Positions 48,613 through 57,365 are shown, counted from the stretch's first letter. The stretch is DNA of 64,000 nucleotides from DAOUAG01 sp034432935 (GCA_034432935.1 DAOUBD010000045.1:10920-74919); one strand, 5' to 3'. Notes: generated from the letters alone by a model not told the origin. Numbers and translations: made by a program.

Positions 48613-50226
48613 GTGGTTAGCGAAGCCCCGTCGGCGTCCTCTGGCCAGGTCCTGTACCGGAAGTGGCGTCCGCAGACGTTCTCCGAGGTGGTTGGACAGG
48701 ACGCCGTCACTCGCACGCTCCGGAACGCGGTAGCTGCGGGCCGATTGGCGCACGCATACCTGTTCTGCGGGCCGAGGGGCACCGGGAAGACCAGCCTCGG
48801 GCGGCTGTTGGCGAAGGCGGCCAACTGCGCCTCACCGCAAGATGGTGAGCCGTGCAACGCCTGCGACTCCTGCACCGCGTTTCGGGAAGGGCGGGCGATG
48901 GACTTCATCGAGCAGGACGCGGCCAGTCACAACAGCGTTGACGACATCCGGCAGCTCCGGGAGAACGTGGTGCTGACGCCGATGTCCGGGAAGAAGAAGG
49001 TGTACCTTCTGGACGAGGTGCACATGCTGAGCCGGGGGGCTTACAACGCCCTATTGAAGACGCTGGAGGAGCCGCCCCCGCACATCATCTTCGTACTGGC
49101 CACGACGGATCCCCACAAGGTGGAGCCGACCATCGTCTCGCGTTGCCAGAGGTTCGATCTGCGGCGCATACCCATGGCGGCGGTAGTGGGGAAGTTGCGG
49201 GAGATCTGCCGCGGTGAGGGGTTCTCATTGGATGACCCGTCGCTGGAGGAGATCGCGCGGGCAGCCACGGGCAGCCTGAGGGACGCGATAAACGCCCTGG
49301 AGCAGGTAGTGAGCCAGTACGGAGCGGCGCCAGCATTCGAGCAGGTGCAAGAGGCCCTGGGGTTGCGGGTAGACGCTCGCGCCGGGGTTCTCGCTCGCCT
49401 AGCCCTGAACTACGACCTGGCAGGGGGTTTACGGCTGATCGCCTCCGTGCGGGACGATGGCGTCGACATGAGGCAGTTCGCCAAGCAGGTCTCTGGACGC
49501 CTGCGGCAACTCCTGCTGGCGAAGACCGGCGCTATCGATGGCTTGGATGCGCCGCGCGAGGTGGCAGAGGAGCTCCAGGCTGAGGCAGCACGACTGCGGC
49601 AGGAGGAGATCGTGCGTGCCTTACGCGTCTTCGCCAGGGCAGACTTCCGGGATGACCCGCAGTCCTCGCTGCCGCTGGAGCTGGCGCTTATCGAGTTCGT
49701 GTCAGAGAAGCAGCCAACTGCTGAGGTGCCGGCCCCAGCCGCGCGGGCGTCTGAGCCGCGGTTCAGTATTCCGGTGGCCGAGGGCGAGGAGGTAGCGAGC
49801 ACGGTGACGAGCGCCGTGGTCGGTCCGCCGGTGGACCGCCAGCCGGGCACAGAGGGTGGCGAGCCAGAGGCGGGTGCCCAGGGGCAGGCGGAGGCCGCCG
49901 GCGGGCTGCTGGAGCGGGTGCGGCAGTCGTGCAAGGAGAGCGACCGGCAGTTGTCGGCGTTACTCAACGGCTCCTGTGAAGTGAAGTCGGTGGGGGCCGA
50001 TACCGTGGTGTTGGGGTTCTACCACACCTTTCACCTGGAGCGAGTGGAGAGCGGGCAGTACGTGGGTCGGCTGGAGGCGCTATTCTCCTCGGTCTTGGGG
50101 AGGCAGGTGAAGTTAGTGTTGGAGCACACGCCGCGGGCGCCTAGGCCGCCGGCGAAGGGTGGGCATCTGGTACGGGCGGCGCAAGAGCTTGGCGTCAAGC
50201 CGGTCAGGAAAGGAGACGGGAAGTGA
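48613..50226 (+). CDS. dnaX: DNA polymerase III gamma/tau subunit
   Basis: Clamp-loader ATPase of the replicative polymerase, 537 residues from GTG 48613. The frame could begin at ATG 48586, but that ATG lies before a perfect -10 box and adds nine unconserved residues. Domains: VLYRKWRPQTFSEVVGQDAV, Walker A GPRGTGKTS (from ~54), a zinc module with four cysteines (NCASPQDGEPCNACDSC), DEVHMLSRGAYNALLKTLEE and the sensor ATTDPHKVEPTIVSRCQRF. A linker (~370-435, Pro/Ala/Glu-rich) and a C-terminal tau-like domain follow. It is followed 4 bp before its end by the ybaB start: the usual dnaX-ybaB-recR order. Confidence 0.95.
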   Translation: MVSEAPSASSGQVLYRKWRPQTFSEVVGQDAVTRTLRNAVAAGRLAHAYLFCGPRGTGKTSLGRLLAKAANCASPQDGEPCNACDSCTAFREGRAMDFIEQDAASHNSVDDIRQLRENVVLTPMSGKKKVYLLDEVHMLSRGAYNALLKTLEEPPPHIIFVLATTDPHKVEPTIVSRCQRFDLRRIPMAAVVGKLREICRGEGFSLDDPSLEEIARAATGSLRDAINALEQVVSQYGAAPAFEQVQEALGLRVDARAGVLARLALNYDLAGGLRLIASVRDDGVDMRQFAKQVSGRLRQLLLAKTGAIDGLDAPREVAEELQAEAARLRQEEIVRALRVFARADFRDDPQSSLPLELALIEFVSEKQPTAEVPAPAARASEPRFSIPVAEGEEVASTVTSAVVGPPVDRQPGTEGGEPEAGAQGQAEAAGGLLERVRQSCKESDRQLSALLNGSCEVKSVGADTVVLGFYHTFHLERVESGQYVGRLEALFSSVLGRQVKLVLEHTPRAPRPPAKGGHLVRAAQELGVKPVRKGDGK

Positions 50227-50567
50227 GCAGCCGCGGCGGGTTCAACCAGAGCGAGCTGATGAAGCAGATCCAGCAGATGCAAGCGAAGATCGCCCAGGTG
50301 CAGCAGAAGCTGGAGGAGACGGTGGTGCAGGCGAGCGCCGGCGGCGGCGCCGTGGAAGTGACGATGAACGCGCGGCCCGCCCTACAGTCCATCATCATCA
50401 AGCCGGAGGTAGTGGATCCGGACGATGTAGAGATGCTCCAGGATCTGATAACGGCGGCCATGAATGAGGCGCTCGAGAAGATCCGGGCCAATCAGATGCA
50501 GCAGTTGGCCGGCCTCGCAGGCGGACTGAACATCCCTGGATTGAACCTTCCAGGCTTGACGGGTTAA
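50223..50567 (+). CDS. YbaB/EbfC nucleoid-associated protein
   Basis: A 114-residue DNA-binding protein of the YbaB family, forming 'tweezer' dimers. The core SELMKQIQQMQAKIAQVQQKL, the strand EVTMNARPALQSIIIKPEVV and the helix LQDLITAAMNEALEKI follow the family pattern. The C-terminus is Gly/Leu/Pro-rich (LAGLAGGLNIPGLNLPGLTG). GTG start overlapping the dnaX stop by 4 bp. It precedes recR, as in most bacteria. Confidence 0.92.
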   Translation: MSSRGGFNQSELMKQIQQMQAKIAQVQQKLEETVVQASAGGGAVEVTMNARPALQSIIIKPEVVDPDDVEMLQDLITAAMNEALEKIRANQMQQLAGLAGGLNIPGLNLPGLTG

Positions 50568-50689
50568 GCCCAGGAGGGCAGGAGCCGAGGAGGCCTCGCG
50601 CGCGAGTCCGCCCCCGCAGCGTGCCTTGGCGAAGCGTTGCCAGGGGCTAGTAGAATGAGACAAGATAGTCGCGCGGACGAGGTGGATCA

Positions 50690-51307
50690 TTGCAAGAACC
50701 CTCTCGGTTGACGGCAGCGCCCCTGGCCCGGCTCATCGAGGAGCTATATAAGCTGCCGGGCATCGGCCCCAAGAGCGCTCAGCGCCTGGCCTACTACATA
50801 CTTCGGCAGCCGGCCGCTGAGGCGCGGGCCCTAGCGGCTGCCATCCTCGAGGTGAAGGAGAAGATAAGTTTCTGTTCCGTCTGCCAGAACGTGACGGACG
50901 TAGATCCTTGCCGGCTGTGCACCGATGAGCGCCGGGACCGGTCAGCGATATGCGTCGTGGAGGAGCCCCAAGACGTCATGGTGGTGGAACGTTCGGGCTC
51001 CTACAAAGGGCTGTACCACGTGCTCCACGGGGCCATCTCACCGATGGATGGGATCGGGCCGGAGGACCTGAAGATCAAGGCGCTGGTGGACCGGATAGGT
51101 GCAGGCGGAGTGGCAGAGGTCATCCTGGCCACTAATCCGAACCTGGAGGGGGAGGCCACGGCCATGTACCTGGCGCGGCTCTTACGCCCCTTGGGGGTGA
51201 AGGTGACGCGGCTGGCGAGGGGATTGCCGGTAGGAGGCGACCTAGAGTACGCGGACGAGGTGACGCTGGCCCGGGCTTTGGAAGGGCGCCAGGAGATGCA
51301 GGGTTGA
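50690..51307 (+). CDS. recR: Recombination mediator RecR
   Basis: A 205-residue ring-forming protein of the RecFOR pathway that loads RecA on gapped DNA. Order of motifs: helix-hairpin-helix LIEELYKLPGIGPKSAQRLA, zinc finger CSVCQNVTDVDPCRLC, Toprim ICVVEEPQDVMVVERSGSY and GVKVTRLARGLPVGGDLEY. TTG start at 50690 with GAGGTGG upstream; homology begins shortly after. A TAGAAT box at 50651 suggests an additional promoter. recO follows 3 bp downstream. Confidence 0.94.
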   Translation: MQEPSRLTAAPLARLIEELYKLPGIGPKSAQRLAYYILRQPAAEARALAAAILEVKEKISFCSVCQNVTDVDPCRLCTDERRDRSAICVVEEPQDVMVVERSGSYKGLYHVLHGAISPMDGIGPEDLKIKALVDRIGAGGVAEVILATNPNLEGEATAMYLARLLRPLGVKVTRLARGLPVGGDLEYADEVTLARALEGRQEMQG

Positions 51308-51310
51308 AGC

Positions 51311-52099
51311 ATGCCTGCGCCGCGGGTTTTCAAGACTGAGGCCATCATTCTGCGGCAGCGTCGGCTGGGCGAGGCAGATCGCTTCCTAACGATTCTCAGT
51401 CCTACCCTGGGGAAGATGGAGGTGAAGGCGAAGGGGGTGCGCCGGACGACCAGCCGCATGGGGGGCCACCTTCAGCCTCTGACCCGCTGCGTCGTGCAGT
51501 TGGCGCGGGGCCGGGCCAACGATGTGGTGGCTGGATGCCAGGCGGTGGATACGTTTCAGCCGCTGCGGGAGGATCTCGATCGGCTGAGCCGAGCCCTATA
51601 TGCGGCGGAGGTGGTGGAGCGGATGACACCGGAGCGGGTGCCAAGCGCTGCCACCTACCGCCTGCTGGCCGAGACGCTGGAGCGCCTGGCTACCCAGGAC
51701 GGGGACCTGGACATGATATTGCGCTTTCTAGAGATGAGGCTCCTGGACTACGGCGGATTCCGTCCCCAATTGGACGTGTGCGCAGGCTGCGGGAATCCGT
51801 TGCAACCCGTGCAGAACTTTTTCGCCCCTTTGGCTGGCGGGGTTGTCTGTCCGGCCTGCGCGCCCGGCGCTGGCGGCGCTCGGGCCCTCTCTGTGAACGC
51901 GCTGAAGGTGTTGCGCCTCCTTCAGCGCGGGCCTTATAAAGATATCATGAGGGTGAGGGTGCCACCCGCCCTGAGCCAGGAAGTGGAGCGCCACCTGCAC
52001 GCTTATCTCGTGTTTGTGCTGGAGCGGGATCTGAAGGCGGCCTCCTTCATTCAGCGCCTGCGGCGGGGCGGCGAGCCGCGCGAACGGATCGGGGTCTGA
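51311..52099 (+). CDS. recO: DNA repair protein RecO
   Basis: A 262-residue partner of RecR. The N-terminal OB fold is FKTEAIILRQRRLGEADRFL and KGVRRTTSRMGGHLQPL. The helical domain with a four-cysteine zinc site is visible as CAGCG (51781 region) and CPAC about 30 residues later. The C-terminal part RVPPALSQEVERHLHAYLVFVLERDLKAA (residues ~215-245) is typical. It starts 3 bp after recR, so recR-recO are co-transcribed. Followed 3 bp later by the first FmdB gene. Confidence 0.92.
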   Translation: MPAPRVFKTEAIILRQRRLGEADRFLTILSPTLGKMEVKAKGVRRTTSRMGGHLQPLTRCVVQLARGRANDVVAGCQAVDTFQPLREDLDRLSRALYAAEVVERMTPERVPSAATYRLLAETLERLATQDGDLDMILRFLEMRLLDYGGFRPQLDVCAGCGNPLQPVQNFFAPLAGGVVCPACAPGAGGARALSVNALKVLRLLQRGPYKDIMRVRVPPALSQEVERHLHAYLVFVLERDLKAASFIQRLRRGGEPRERIGV

Positions 52100-52102
52100 C
52101 TG

Positions 52103-52387
52103 ATGCCCCTCTATGAATACTACTGTGAGGCCTGCGGCAAGGTGTTTGAGATGCTGCGGGCGCTGCGGGACTCTGAGAAATCGGCGGCCTGCCCGGATTG
52201 TAGCGGGGAGGCGGAGCGCATCATGCCGACTACCTTTGCCTCCATGTCGTTCAAGCAAGGCTGGGCCCAGCGAGTGCCCTTCCATCACCATCCTGTAAGG
52301 GCGGACGAGCCCAAGAAGCCCATCGCGCCGGTGAGGCCGAGGCGGGGCAAGAGCGGCCGGCGTGGACAGGGGCCGAAGGGGGGCTGA
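52103..52387 (+). CDS. FmdB-type zinc ribbon protein 1
   Basis: A 94-residue protein. The N-terminal zinc ribbon MPLYEYYCEACGKVFEMLR with a second pair in ACPDCSGEAERI (C-x2-C ... C-x2-C) is the FmdB regulatory-protein family. The C-terminus from ~60 is basic and disordered-looking (RPRRGKSGRRGQGPKGG), perhaps binding nucleic acid. 3 bp after recO, and immediately followed by a second FmdB protein. Confidence 0.85.
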   Translation: MPLYEYYCEACGKVFEMLRALRDSEKSAACPDCSGEAERIMPTTFASMSFKQGWAQRVPFHHHPVRADEPKKPIAPVRPRRGKSGRRGQGPKGG

Positions 52388-52391
52388 GGGA

Positions 52392-52823
52392 GTGCCGCTT
52401 TACGAATTCTACTGCGAGAGTTGTGGCGAAGTGTTCGAGGCCTTCCGTCAGATAAGGGACGCCTCGCTGCCGGCGCCGTGCCCGCAGTGCCAGCGGGACG
52501 CGCCTCGGATCATGTCGGCCTTCAACGCCTTCACCATGCGGGACGGCTACCCCCGCAAGATCCCGGACAAGGGCACCTACTGGCACATGGGCAAAGAGGT
52601 GAAGACGCGGGCCAAGCGGATGAAGGGTTGGGAGCACCCGGAGCTGGCGACACCCAAGCCGAAGCCCAGGCCGGCGAAGGGTGACATCGAATTCCAGCGG
52701 GAGAAGCGCCTGGCGGAACTCCAGGAGGCCCGCTATCGCGACCGCTGGGGGATCGACGAGCACGGTTTTCCGACGGTGAAGACCAAGAAGGTCAAGCCAG
52801 AGCGGCGAACTCTGGCGCCCTAG
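52392..52823 (+). CDS. FmdB-type zinc ribbon protein 2
   Basis: A 143-residue paralogue of the preceding gene (PLYEFYCESCGEVFEAFRQ, PCPQCQRDAPRIM) with a longer, charged C-terminal part (KPKPRPAKGDIEFQREKRLAEL). GTG 52392 is chosen because the conserved MPLYE-type start lies there and GAGGGA precedes it. Its stop overlaps the converging polyprenyl synthase gene by 4 bp. Role unknown; the two may have diverged from one duplication. Confidence 0.82.
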   Translation: MPLYEFYCESCGEVFEAFRQIRDASLPAPCPQCQRDAPRIMSAFNAFTMRDGYPRKIPDKGTYWHMGKEVKTRAKRMKGWEHPELATPKPKPRPAKGDIEFQREKRLAELQEARYRDRWGIDEHGFPTVKTKKVKPERRTLAP

Positions 52824-53782
52824 CTGCGGCGCTCCAGTATGTAATCTGCCAGCTCTGCCAGTGTCCGCCGGTCTGGAGTGCTGGGCAGCGTTCCCAGCGC
52901 TTCTTTCGCCCTAGCGGAGAACTGCTGGGCCATAGCCTGTGACTCCTCGAGGACCCCGGAGGCGCGCACGGCTTCGATGGCGGCGGCGAGCCGGTCGCGG
53001 GTCGACCGGGCGAAGTATTTGGCGATAGGGTTATCGCCGGGGCGGCGTTCCATTAGTAGCAGTGAGGGGAGCGTCAGGGTGCCCTGCATCAGGTCGCTGC
53101 CGACGGGCTTGCCCATTTCGCTCTCGTCGCCGATGAAGTCCAGGATGTCGTCGATCACCTGGAAGGCCATGCCGAAGTTGTAGCCGTATTCCCGCAGGGC
53201 GGCGACCCACTCTTCAGGTTGGCCACTGACGATAGCGCCGCCCTCGCAGGCGGTGGCGAAAAGGGATGCCGTTTTGCCGCCGATGCGTTGGAGATAGTCG
53301 CGGATGGTCTGGCGGCTGTCGTAGGCGGCCAGGTCCTGGCGGATCTCGCCTTTGGCCATGACCATGAGGGTATTGGAGAAGAGTTTGATGACGCGGAGGT
53401 TGTCGGTGCGGGCCACCTGGTCTGCGGCATGGGCGAACAGGTAGTCTCCCAGCATGACGGTGGTGGAGTTGAGGAAGGCGCTGTTGACGGTGGGACGACC
53501 GCGGCGGGTGGCGGCGGCGTCGATGACGTCGTCGTGGACGAGGGTGGCAGTGTGGAGGAGCTCGACGGAGGCTGCGAGGGGGACAAGGAGATCGAGGTTG
53601 TATGTGCCAAAGCGGCCAGCCAGGAGCACCAGGGCGGGCCGAAGGCGTTTGCCGCCGCCCGAAAGCACCATGCGCAGCATCTCGCCAAGGGGTCCGTAGT
53701 CCACGTCCTTGATGGACTGGAAGGTGTGCTCCACAAGGGCCAGGTCTTCTTGGACGGAGCCGTATAGGACGCTGGTCTTCAC
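52820..53782 (-). CDS. Long-chain polyprenyl diphosphate synthase
   Basis: A 320-residue trans-prenyltransferase elongating FPP or GGPP with IPP. First aspartate-rich motif HDDVIDAAATRRG (D84, D85, D88), second DDILDF (D211, D212, D215), plus GGGKRLRP and the KTASLF helix. The residues four and five before the first motif are small (A79, T80), so the product pocket is open and a long chain (C35-C50, quinone side chain) is likely, as for heptaprenyl/octaprenyl synthases. It would serve the quinone used by complex I. Its start overlaps tatD by 4 bp: metG-tatD-prenyl synthase form a run. Confidence 0.9.
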   Translation of the reverse strand: MKTSVLYGSVQEDLALVEHTFQSIKDVDYGPLGEMLRMVLSGGGKRLRPALVLLAGRFGTYNLDLLVPLAASVELLHTATLVHDDVIDAAATRRGRPTVNSAFLNSTTVMLGDYLFAHAADQVARTDNLRVIKLFSNTLMVMAKGEIRQDLAAYDSRQTIRDYLQRIGGKTASLFATACEGGAIVSGQPEEWVAALREYGYNFGMAFQVIDDILDFIGDESEMGKPVGSDLMQGTLTLPSLLLMERRPGDNPIAKYFARSTRDRLAAAIEAVRASGVLEESQAMAQQFSARAKEALGTLPSTPDRRTLAELADYILERRS

Positions 53783-54612
53783 TGGATGCTCTCTGGGGCC
53801 GCCGAAGCTGGCTCGCCGATATCGCCTAGGCCGAAGAGCCAGGCCGCCGCTAGGGCCGTACGATCGGCAACGGTCGCGTAGGGTTCGCCGCGCAGCTCGG
53901 CGATGTATCTGACGGTGCCGGGGAGGTAGGCAGGCTCGTTGCGCTTCCCCCGCTTGTCCTGGGGCGGCAGATAGGGCGCGTCGGTCTCAACGGCCATCCA
54001 GCGCAGCGGGATGCCGGAGGCAACGGCCCTCGTGCGGTTCGCTCCTGGATACGTGCAGGTTGCAGGGATGGAGATGACGAAACCGATTTCGATGTAACGG
54101 AGGGCGAGGGCCAGATCGCCCGCGAAGCAGTGCATTACACCCAGAGGGCGGTCCTTGGGCCACTCGCGGATGACCTCCCGTTCGTAGGCCGCCAGGACCT
54201 CGAAGGTCTGTTCGTCAGCATTACGGGAGTGGATGACGACCGGGAGGCGAAGGGCGCGAGCCAGCTCCAGTTGGAGCTGAAAGGCGCGGCGTTGGGCCTC
54301 CCTGGGCGACAGGTCTCTGTAAAAGTCGAGCCCGATCTCGCCGATGGCCACCACCCGGGCCGAGTCCGCCAGGCTGGAGAGCGTCTCTATCTCTTTGGCG
54401 GTGACATCCTTGGCGAAGTGCGGGTGGATGCCCACCGTGGCATAGACCCCGTCGTTGGAGTCGGCCAGTTCGACGGCGCGGCGGCTGCTTTCCAGGTCAT
54501 AGCCCACCACGACGAGGGTGGAGACGCCGGCCTCTCGGGCGCGCCTCAGAACAGCCGCGCGGTCCCGGTTGAACTTGGGGTCCTGGAGGTGGCAGTGGGA
54601 GTCGACAAGCAC
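53779..54612 (-). CDS. tatD: TatD-family metal-dependent hydrolase
   Basis: A 277-residue TatD-type nuclease. Metal ligands: LVDSHCHLQ (His-x-His), IGEIGLDFYRD (Glu), VIHSRNAD (His), VMHCFAGD (His) and AVETDAPYLPP (Asp). Members are 3'-5' exonucleases in DNA repair and RNA degradation; tRNA or peptide roles have also been suggested. It lies 1 bp after metG, an association seen in many bacteria. Confidence 0.92.
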   Translation of the reverse strand: MLVDSHCHLQDPKFNRDRAAVLRRAREAGVSTLVVVGYDLESSRRAVELADSNDGVYATVGIHPHFAKDVTAKEIETLSSLADSARVVAIGEIGLDFYRDLSPREAQRRAFQLQLELARALRLPVVIHSRNADEQTFEVLAAYEREVIREWPKDRPLGVMHCFAGDLALALRYIEIGFVISIPATCTYPGANRTRAVASGIPLRWMAVETDAPYLPPQDKRGKRNEPAYLPGTVRYIAELRGEPYATVADRTALAAAWLFGLGDIGEPASAAPESIQ

Positions 54613-54613
54613 C

Positions 54614-56308
54614 TTAGGCTCCTAGCCGGGTTTCTTCCTCTTCGACGATGGAAGGGTCGAGTTTCTTGAACAGCGGTTTGGCTTCAGCCAAAGGCCTGCC
54701 GGGCTCCGGGAGGGAGAACTGCCAGCCGGCCGCTTGGACGGGGCCTTCGTTGCCCAGGTAGGCGTGGAGGGTTTGGCAGGTGAAAGGGAGGTACGGAAAG
54801 AGGGCGGTCTTGAGAGCATTGATGGCGCCTATCGCAGTATAAAGGACGGTGGCGCAACGCGTCTTGTCCTCGTTGACGAGGCGCCAGGGGGCGTTGTCCT
54901 CGACATAACGGTTGGCGTCGCGGGCGGCGGCCATGGCGGCTTCGAGTCCGGCACGAAAACGGCAGAGGGCGATGTTGTCGCCGGTCTCGGCCAGGGCGTC
55001 CTCGGCGCGGGAGAGCAGGGCGCGGTCGGCATCAGAGAGGTCGCCTGGGACGGGGACGGCGGCCCCGAAGTGGCGGTAGGCGAAGGTGAGGACTCGGTTG
55101 ACGAGGTTGCCCCAGGTGGCCACCAGCTCATCGTTGTTCCTGCGCACGAAGTCGGCCCAGGTGAAGTCAGAATCGGAGGTCTCAGGCATGGTGGCCGAGA
55201 GGTGGTAGCGAAGGGGATCCGGGTCGTAACGGGAGAGGTAATCCGGCACCCAAACAGCCATGCGGCGGCTGGTCGAGGCCTTGCTGCCGCGGATGGTCTG
55301 ATACTGGTTGGCCGGGACGTCGTACGGGAGGTTGAATCGCTCCCCTTTGCCTTCGCTGTAACCCATGAGCTGGGCCGGCCAGATGAGGGTGTGGAAGGGG
55401 ATGTTGTCCTTGCCGATGAAGTAATAGTGGCGGCAATCGGGATCCTGCCAGTAGGCGCGCCAGGCTTCGGGATCGCCCTTGGCCTGGGCCCACTCTTTGG
55501 CTGCCGAGAGGTAGCCGATGACGGCCTCGAACCAGACGTAGATGCGCTTGCTCTCCCAACCCTTGACGGGGACCGGGATGCCCCAGTCGATATCCCGGGT
55601 GATGGCGCGGTCTTGGAGCCCCTCGTTGAGGATGCCGAGGGTCCAATTGAGGACGGGCTTGCGCCAGTGGGCCTGTTTGGAGACCCAGTCGCGGAGCCTT
55701 TCGTTGAAAGCGCTGAGGCGGAGGAAGAAGTGTTCTGAGTCGCGGATCTCGGGCTCTGATCTGTCGAAGCGGCAGCGGCGGTCTTTGAGGTCGATGGGGT
55801 CCACGACACGGCCGCAGTTATCGCACTGGTCGCCCCGGGCGTTGGGGTCGCCGCAGTAGGGGCAGGTGCCTTCGACGTAGCGGTCCAGCAGGAAGCGTTG
55901 CTCGACGGTGCAGTAGGGCAGGCGCATGGTGGCCTGATAGATGTAGCCTTTCTCTAGCAAACGGAGAAATATGTCGTGGGTGACGGCCTCGTGATTCGGG
56001 GTGCCGGTGGTGGTGTAAAGGTCCCAGCTTATGCCGAGGCGCTGCCAGGACTCGAGGAACTCGGCATGGAATTGGGCGGCCACTTCGGCTGGCGAGCGGC
56101 TCTCGGTCTCGGCGCGCACCGTTATGGGAGTGCCGTGCTGGTCGCTGCCGGAAACCATGAGGACCTCGTTGCCGGCGGTGCGATGGTAGCGCGCAAAGAT
56201 GTCGGCTGGGAGGTACGCGCCGACGATCTGGCCGATGTGGAGGGAGCCGTTGGCGTAGGGCCAGGCGACGCCCAGGAACACACGTTGCTTCTTCTGCGGG
56301 CCGGGCAT
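54614..56308 (-). CDS. metG: Methionyl-tRNA synthetase
   Basis: Class I aminoacyl-tRNA synthetase, 564 residues, without the C-terminal EMAP/Trbp111-type domain. HIGH is HIGQ (24-27, in ANGSLHIGQIVG). The zinc knuckle is CPYCGDPNARGDQCDNC (~144-160). The family segment DQHGTPI is present. The KMSKS loop is unusual: K343-A-S-T-S347 in GSKASTSRR; Lys and the last Ser are kept, but Met and the second Lys are replaced. The anticodon domain runs from ~390. A TACAAT box is 14 bases upstream of the ATG, giving an almost leaderless mRNA. Confidence 0.94.
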   Translation of the reverse strand: MPGPQKKQRVFLGVAWPYANGSLHIGQIVGAYLPADIFARYHRTAGNEVLMVSGSDQHGTPITVRAETESRSPAEVAAQFHAEFLESWQRLGISWDLYTTTGTPNHEAVTHDIFLRLLEKGYIYQATMRLPYCTVEQRFLLDRYVEGTCPYCGDPNARGDQCDNCGRVVDPIDLKDRRCRFDRSEPEIRDSEHFFLRLSAFNERLRDWVSKQAHWRKPVLNWTLGILNEGLQDRAITRDIDWGIPVPVKGWESKRIYVWFEAVIGYLSAAKEWAQAKGDPEAWRAYWQDPDCRHYYFIGKDNIPFHTLIWPAQLMGYSEGKGERFNLPYDVPANQYQTIRGSKASTSRRMAVWVPDYLSRYDPDPLRYHLSATMPETSDSDFTWADFVRRNNDELVATWGNLVNRVLTFAYRHFGAAVPVPGDLSDADRALLSRAEDALAETGDNIALCRFRAGLEAAMAAARDANRYVEDNAPWRLVNEDKTRCATVLYTAIGAINALKTALFPYLPFTCQTLHAYLGNEGPVQAAGWQFSLPEPGRPLAEAKPLFKKLDPSIVEEEETRLGA

Positions 56309-56321
56309 AACTATCGAAAGG

Positions 56322-56327
56322 ATTGTA
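56322..56327 (-). promoter_or_regulatory. Extended -10 promoter of metG
   Basis: On the minus strand TG-C-TACAAT lies 13 bases before the ATG of metG. The predicted leader is only about 6 bases. Confidence 0.45.
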
Positions 56328-56366
56328 GCATTGCCGGGGAGCGTGAAGCACGGTTGCGGCCCGGGG

Positions 56367-57212
56367 TTAGGGCCGAGGCCGGGGGTCGGCCGATTCGTGG
56401 GAGAGCTTTACCCACGCTGCGTAAACCCGCCTTTGCGGCAGGCCGGTGGACTCGCTGGCTCTGCGCACGGCCTCGCGCACGGGCAGGCCCTGAGAGCGTA
56501 GTTGAAGGAGGGCCTGGCGGATGGCGTCCTCGCTGACCTTTGCCGAGGGCTTCTCGGCGCCTTCGATGACCAGGGTGAACTCGCCGCGGGGTTCGGGGAA
56601 GTGATCGAGGGCTTGGGAGACTCGGCCCCGGAAGATCTCTTCGTGGAGCTTCGTCAGTTCGCGGCAGAGGGCGATCCTTCTATCGCCCCAGGAGGCGAGG
56701 ATAGCGGCCAGGGTCCCGCGGAGGCGATGGGGGGCTTCGAAGATGACGATGGTGCGGGGTTCGGCGGCCAGGGAGTTCAAAAGACGCTGGCGATGGCCGG
56801 GCTTGCGGGGGAGAAAGCCCAGGAAGGTGAACTCCCGGGCCGGCAGGCCGGAGGCGGTGAGGGCGGCTAGGAGGGCAGAGGGTCCGGGCACGGGCACCAC
56901 TGGGATGCCGGCGCCTATGGCGGCCAGCACGAGCTCGTATCCAGGGTCGCTGAGGCCGGGTGTACCGGCCTCGGAGACGAGGGCTACATCCCCCTGCTGG
57001 AGGGTGGCGAGGATAGCGGGCGTGCGGGCCTTCATGTTGTGCTCGTTATAGCTGATCAGGGGCGTCCCGATGGCGTAGCGGGACAAAAGCTTGCGGGTGG
57101 TGCGGGTGTCCTCGGCGCAGATGAGGGCGGCCTCCCGCAGGATGCGCAGGGCGCGGAGGGTGATGTCCTCCAGGTTGCCGATGGGGGTGGCGACCAGGTA
57201 CAGGCTCCCCAT
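56367..57212 (-). CDS. rsmI: 16S rRNA (cytidine1402-2'-O)-methyltransferase RsmI
   Basis: SAM-dependent methyltransferase of the tetrapyrrole-methylase fold, 281 residues. GSLYLVATPIGNLEDITLRAL is the start signature; AEDTRTTRKLLS, VSEAGTPGLSDPG, VVPVPGPSALLAALTASG and FLGFLPRK follow in the usual order, then EAPHRL. The C-terminal part (EDAIRQALLQLRSQGLPVREA) is the small helical domain of RsmI. With rsmA it modifies the decoding region of 16S rRNA. Starts at ATG 57212, with a perfect TATAAT close upstream. Confidence 0.94.
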   Translation of the reverse strand: MGSLYLVATPIGNLEDITLRALRILREAALICAEDTRTTRKLLSRYAIGTPLISYNEHNMKARTPAILATLQQGDVALVSEAGTPGLSDPGYELVLAAIGAGIPVVPVPGPSALLAALTASGLPAREFTFLGFLPRKPGHRQRLLNSLAAEPRTIVIFEAPHRLRGTLAAILASWGDRRIALCRELTKLHEEIFRGRVSQALDHFPEPRGEFTLVIEGAEKPSAKVSEDAIRQALLQLRSQGLPVREAVRRASESTGLPQRRVYAAWVKLSHESADPRPRP

Positions 57213-57221
57213 GTTGATAGG

Positions 57222-57227
57222 ATTATA
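57222..57227 (-). promoter_or_regulatory. -10 box of rsmI
   Basis: A perfect TATAAT on the minus strand, 9 bases before the ATG of rsmI. A TTCCAC candidate -35 lies 18 bp upstream of it. Leader almost absent. Confidence 0.5.
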
Positions 57228-57291
57228 CGTCTTAGCGGTTCGAATGTGGAAAGTGTTTATACTGCTTCACCGAAACTAGCCGCAAATTCTA

Positions 57292-57321
57292 TTGACCGGG
57301 CGGGGGCGAAGTTGATACACT
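57292..57321 (+). promoter_or_regulatory. guaB3 promoter
   Basis: TTGACC (57292-57297), an 18-bp spacer and TACACT (57316-57321) with TG one base before it. The leader to the ATG is about 38 bases and contains GAGGCGAGG. Confidence 0.6.
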
Positions 57322-57365
57322 GGCTGAAAACCCCGGCTGCTTTTCATAAACCGAGGCGAGGCATC

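Noticed and set aside
57039..57365. Upstream extension of the guaB3 frame
   Set aside because: It overlaps the rsmI coding region and both promoters; the conserved protein begins at 57366.
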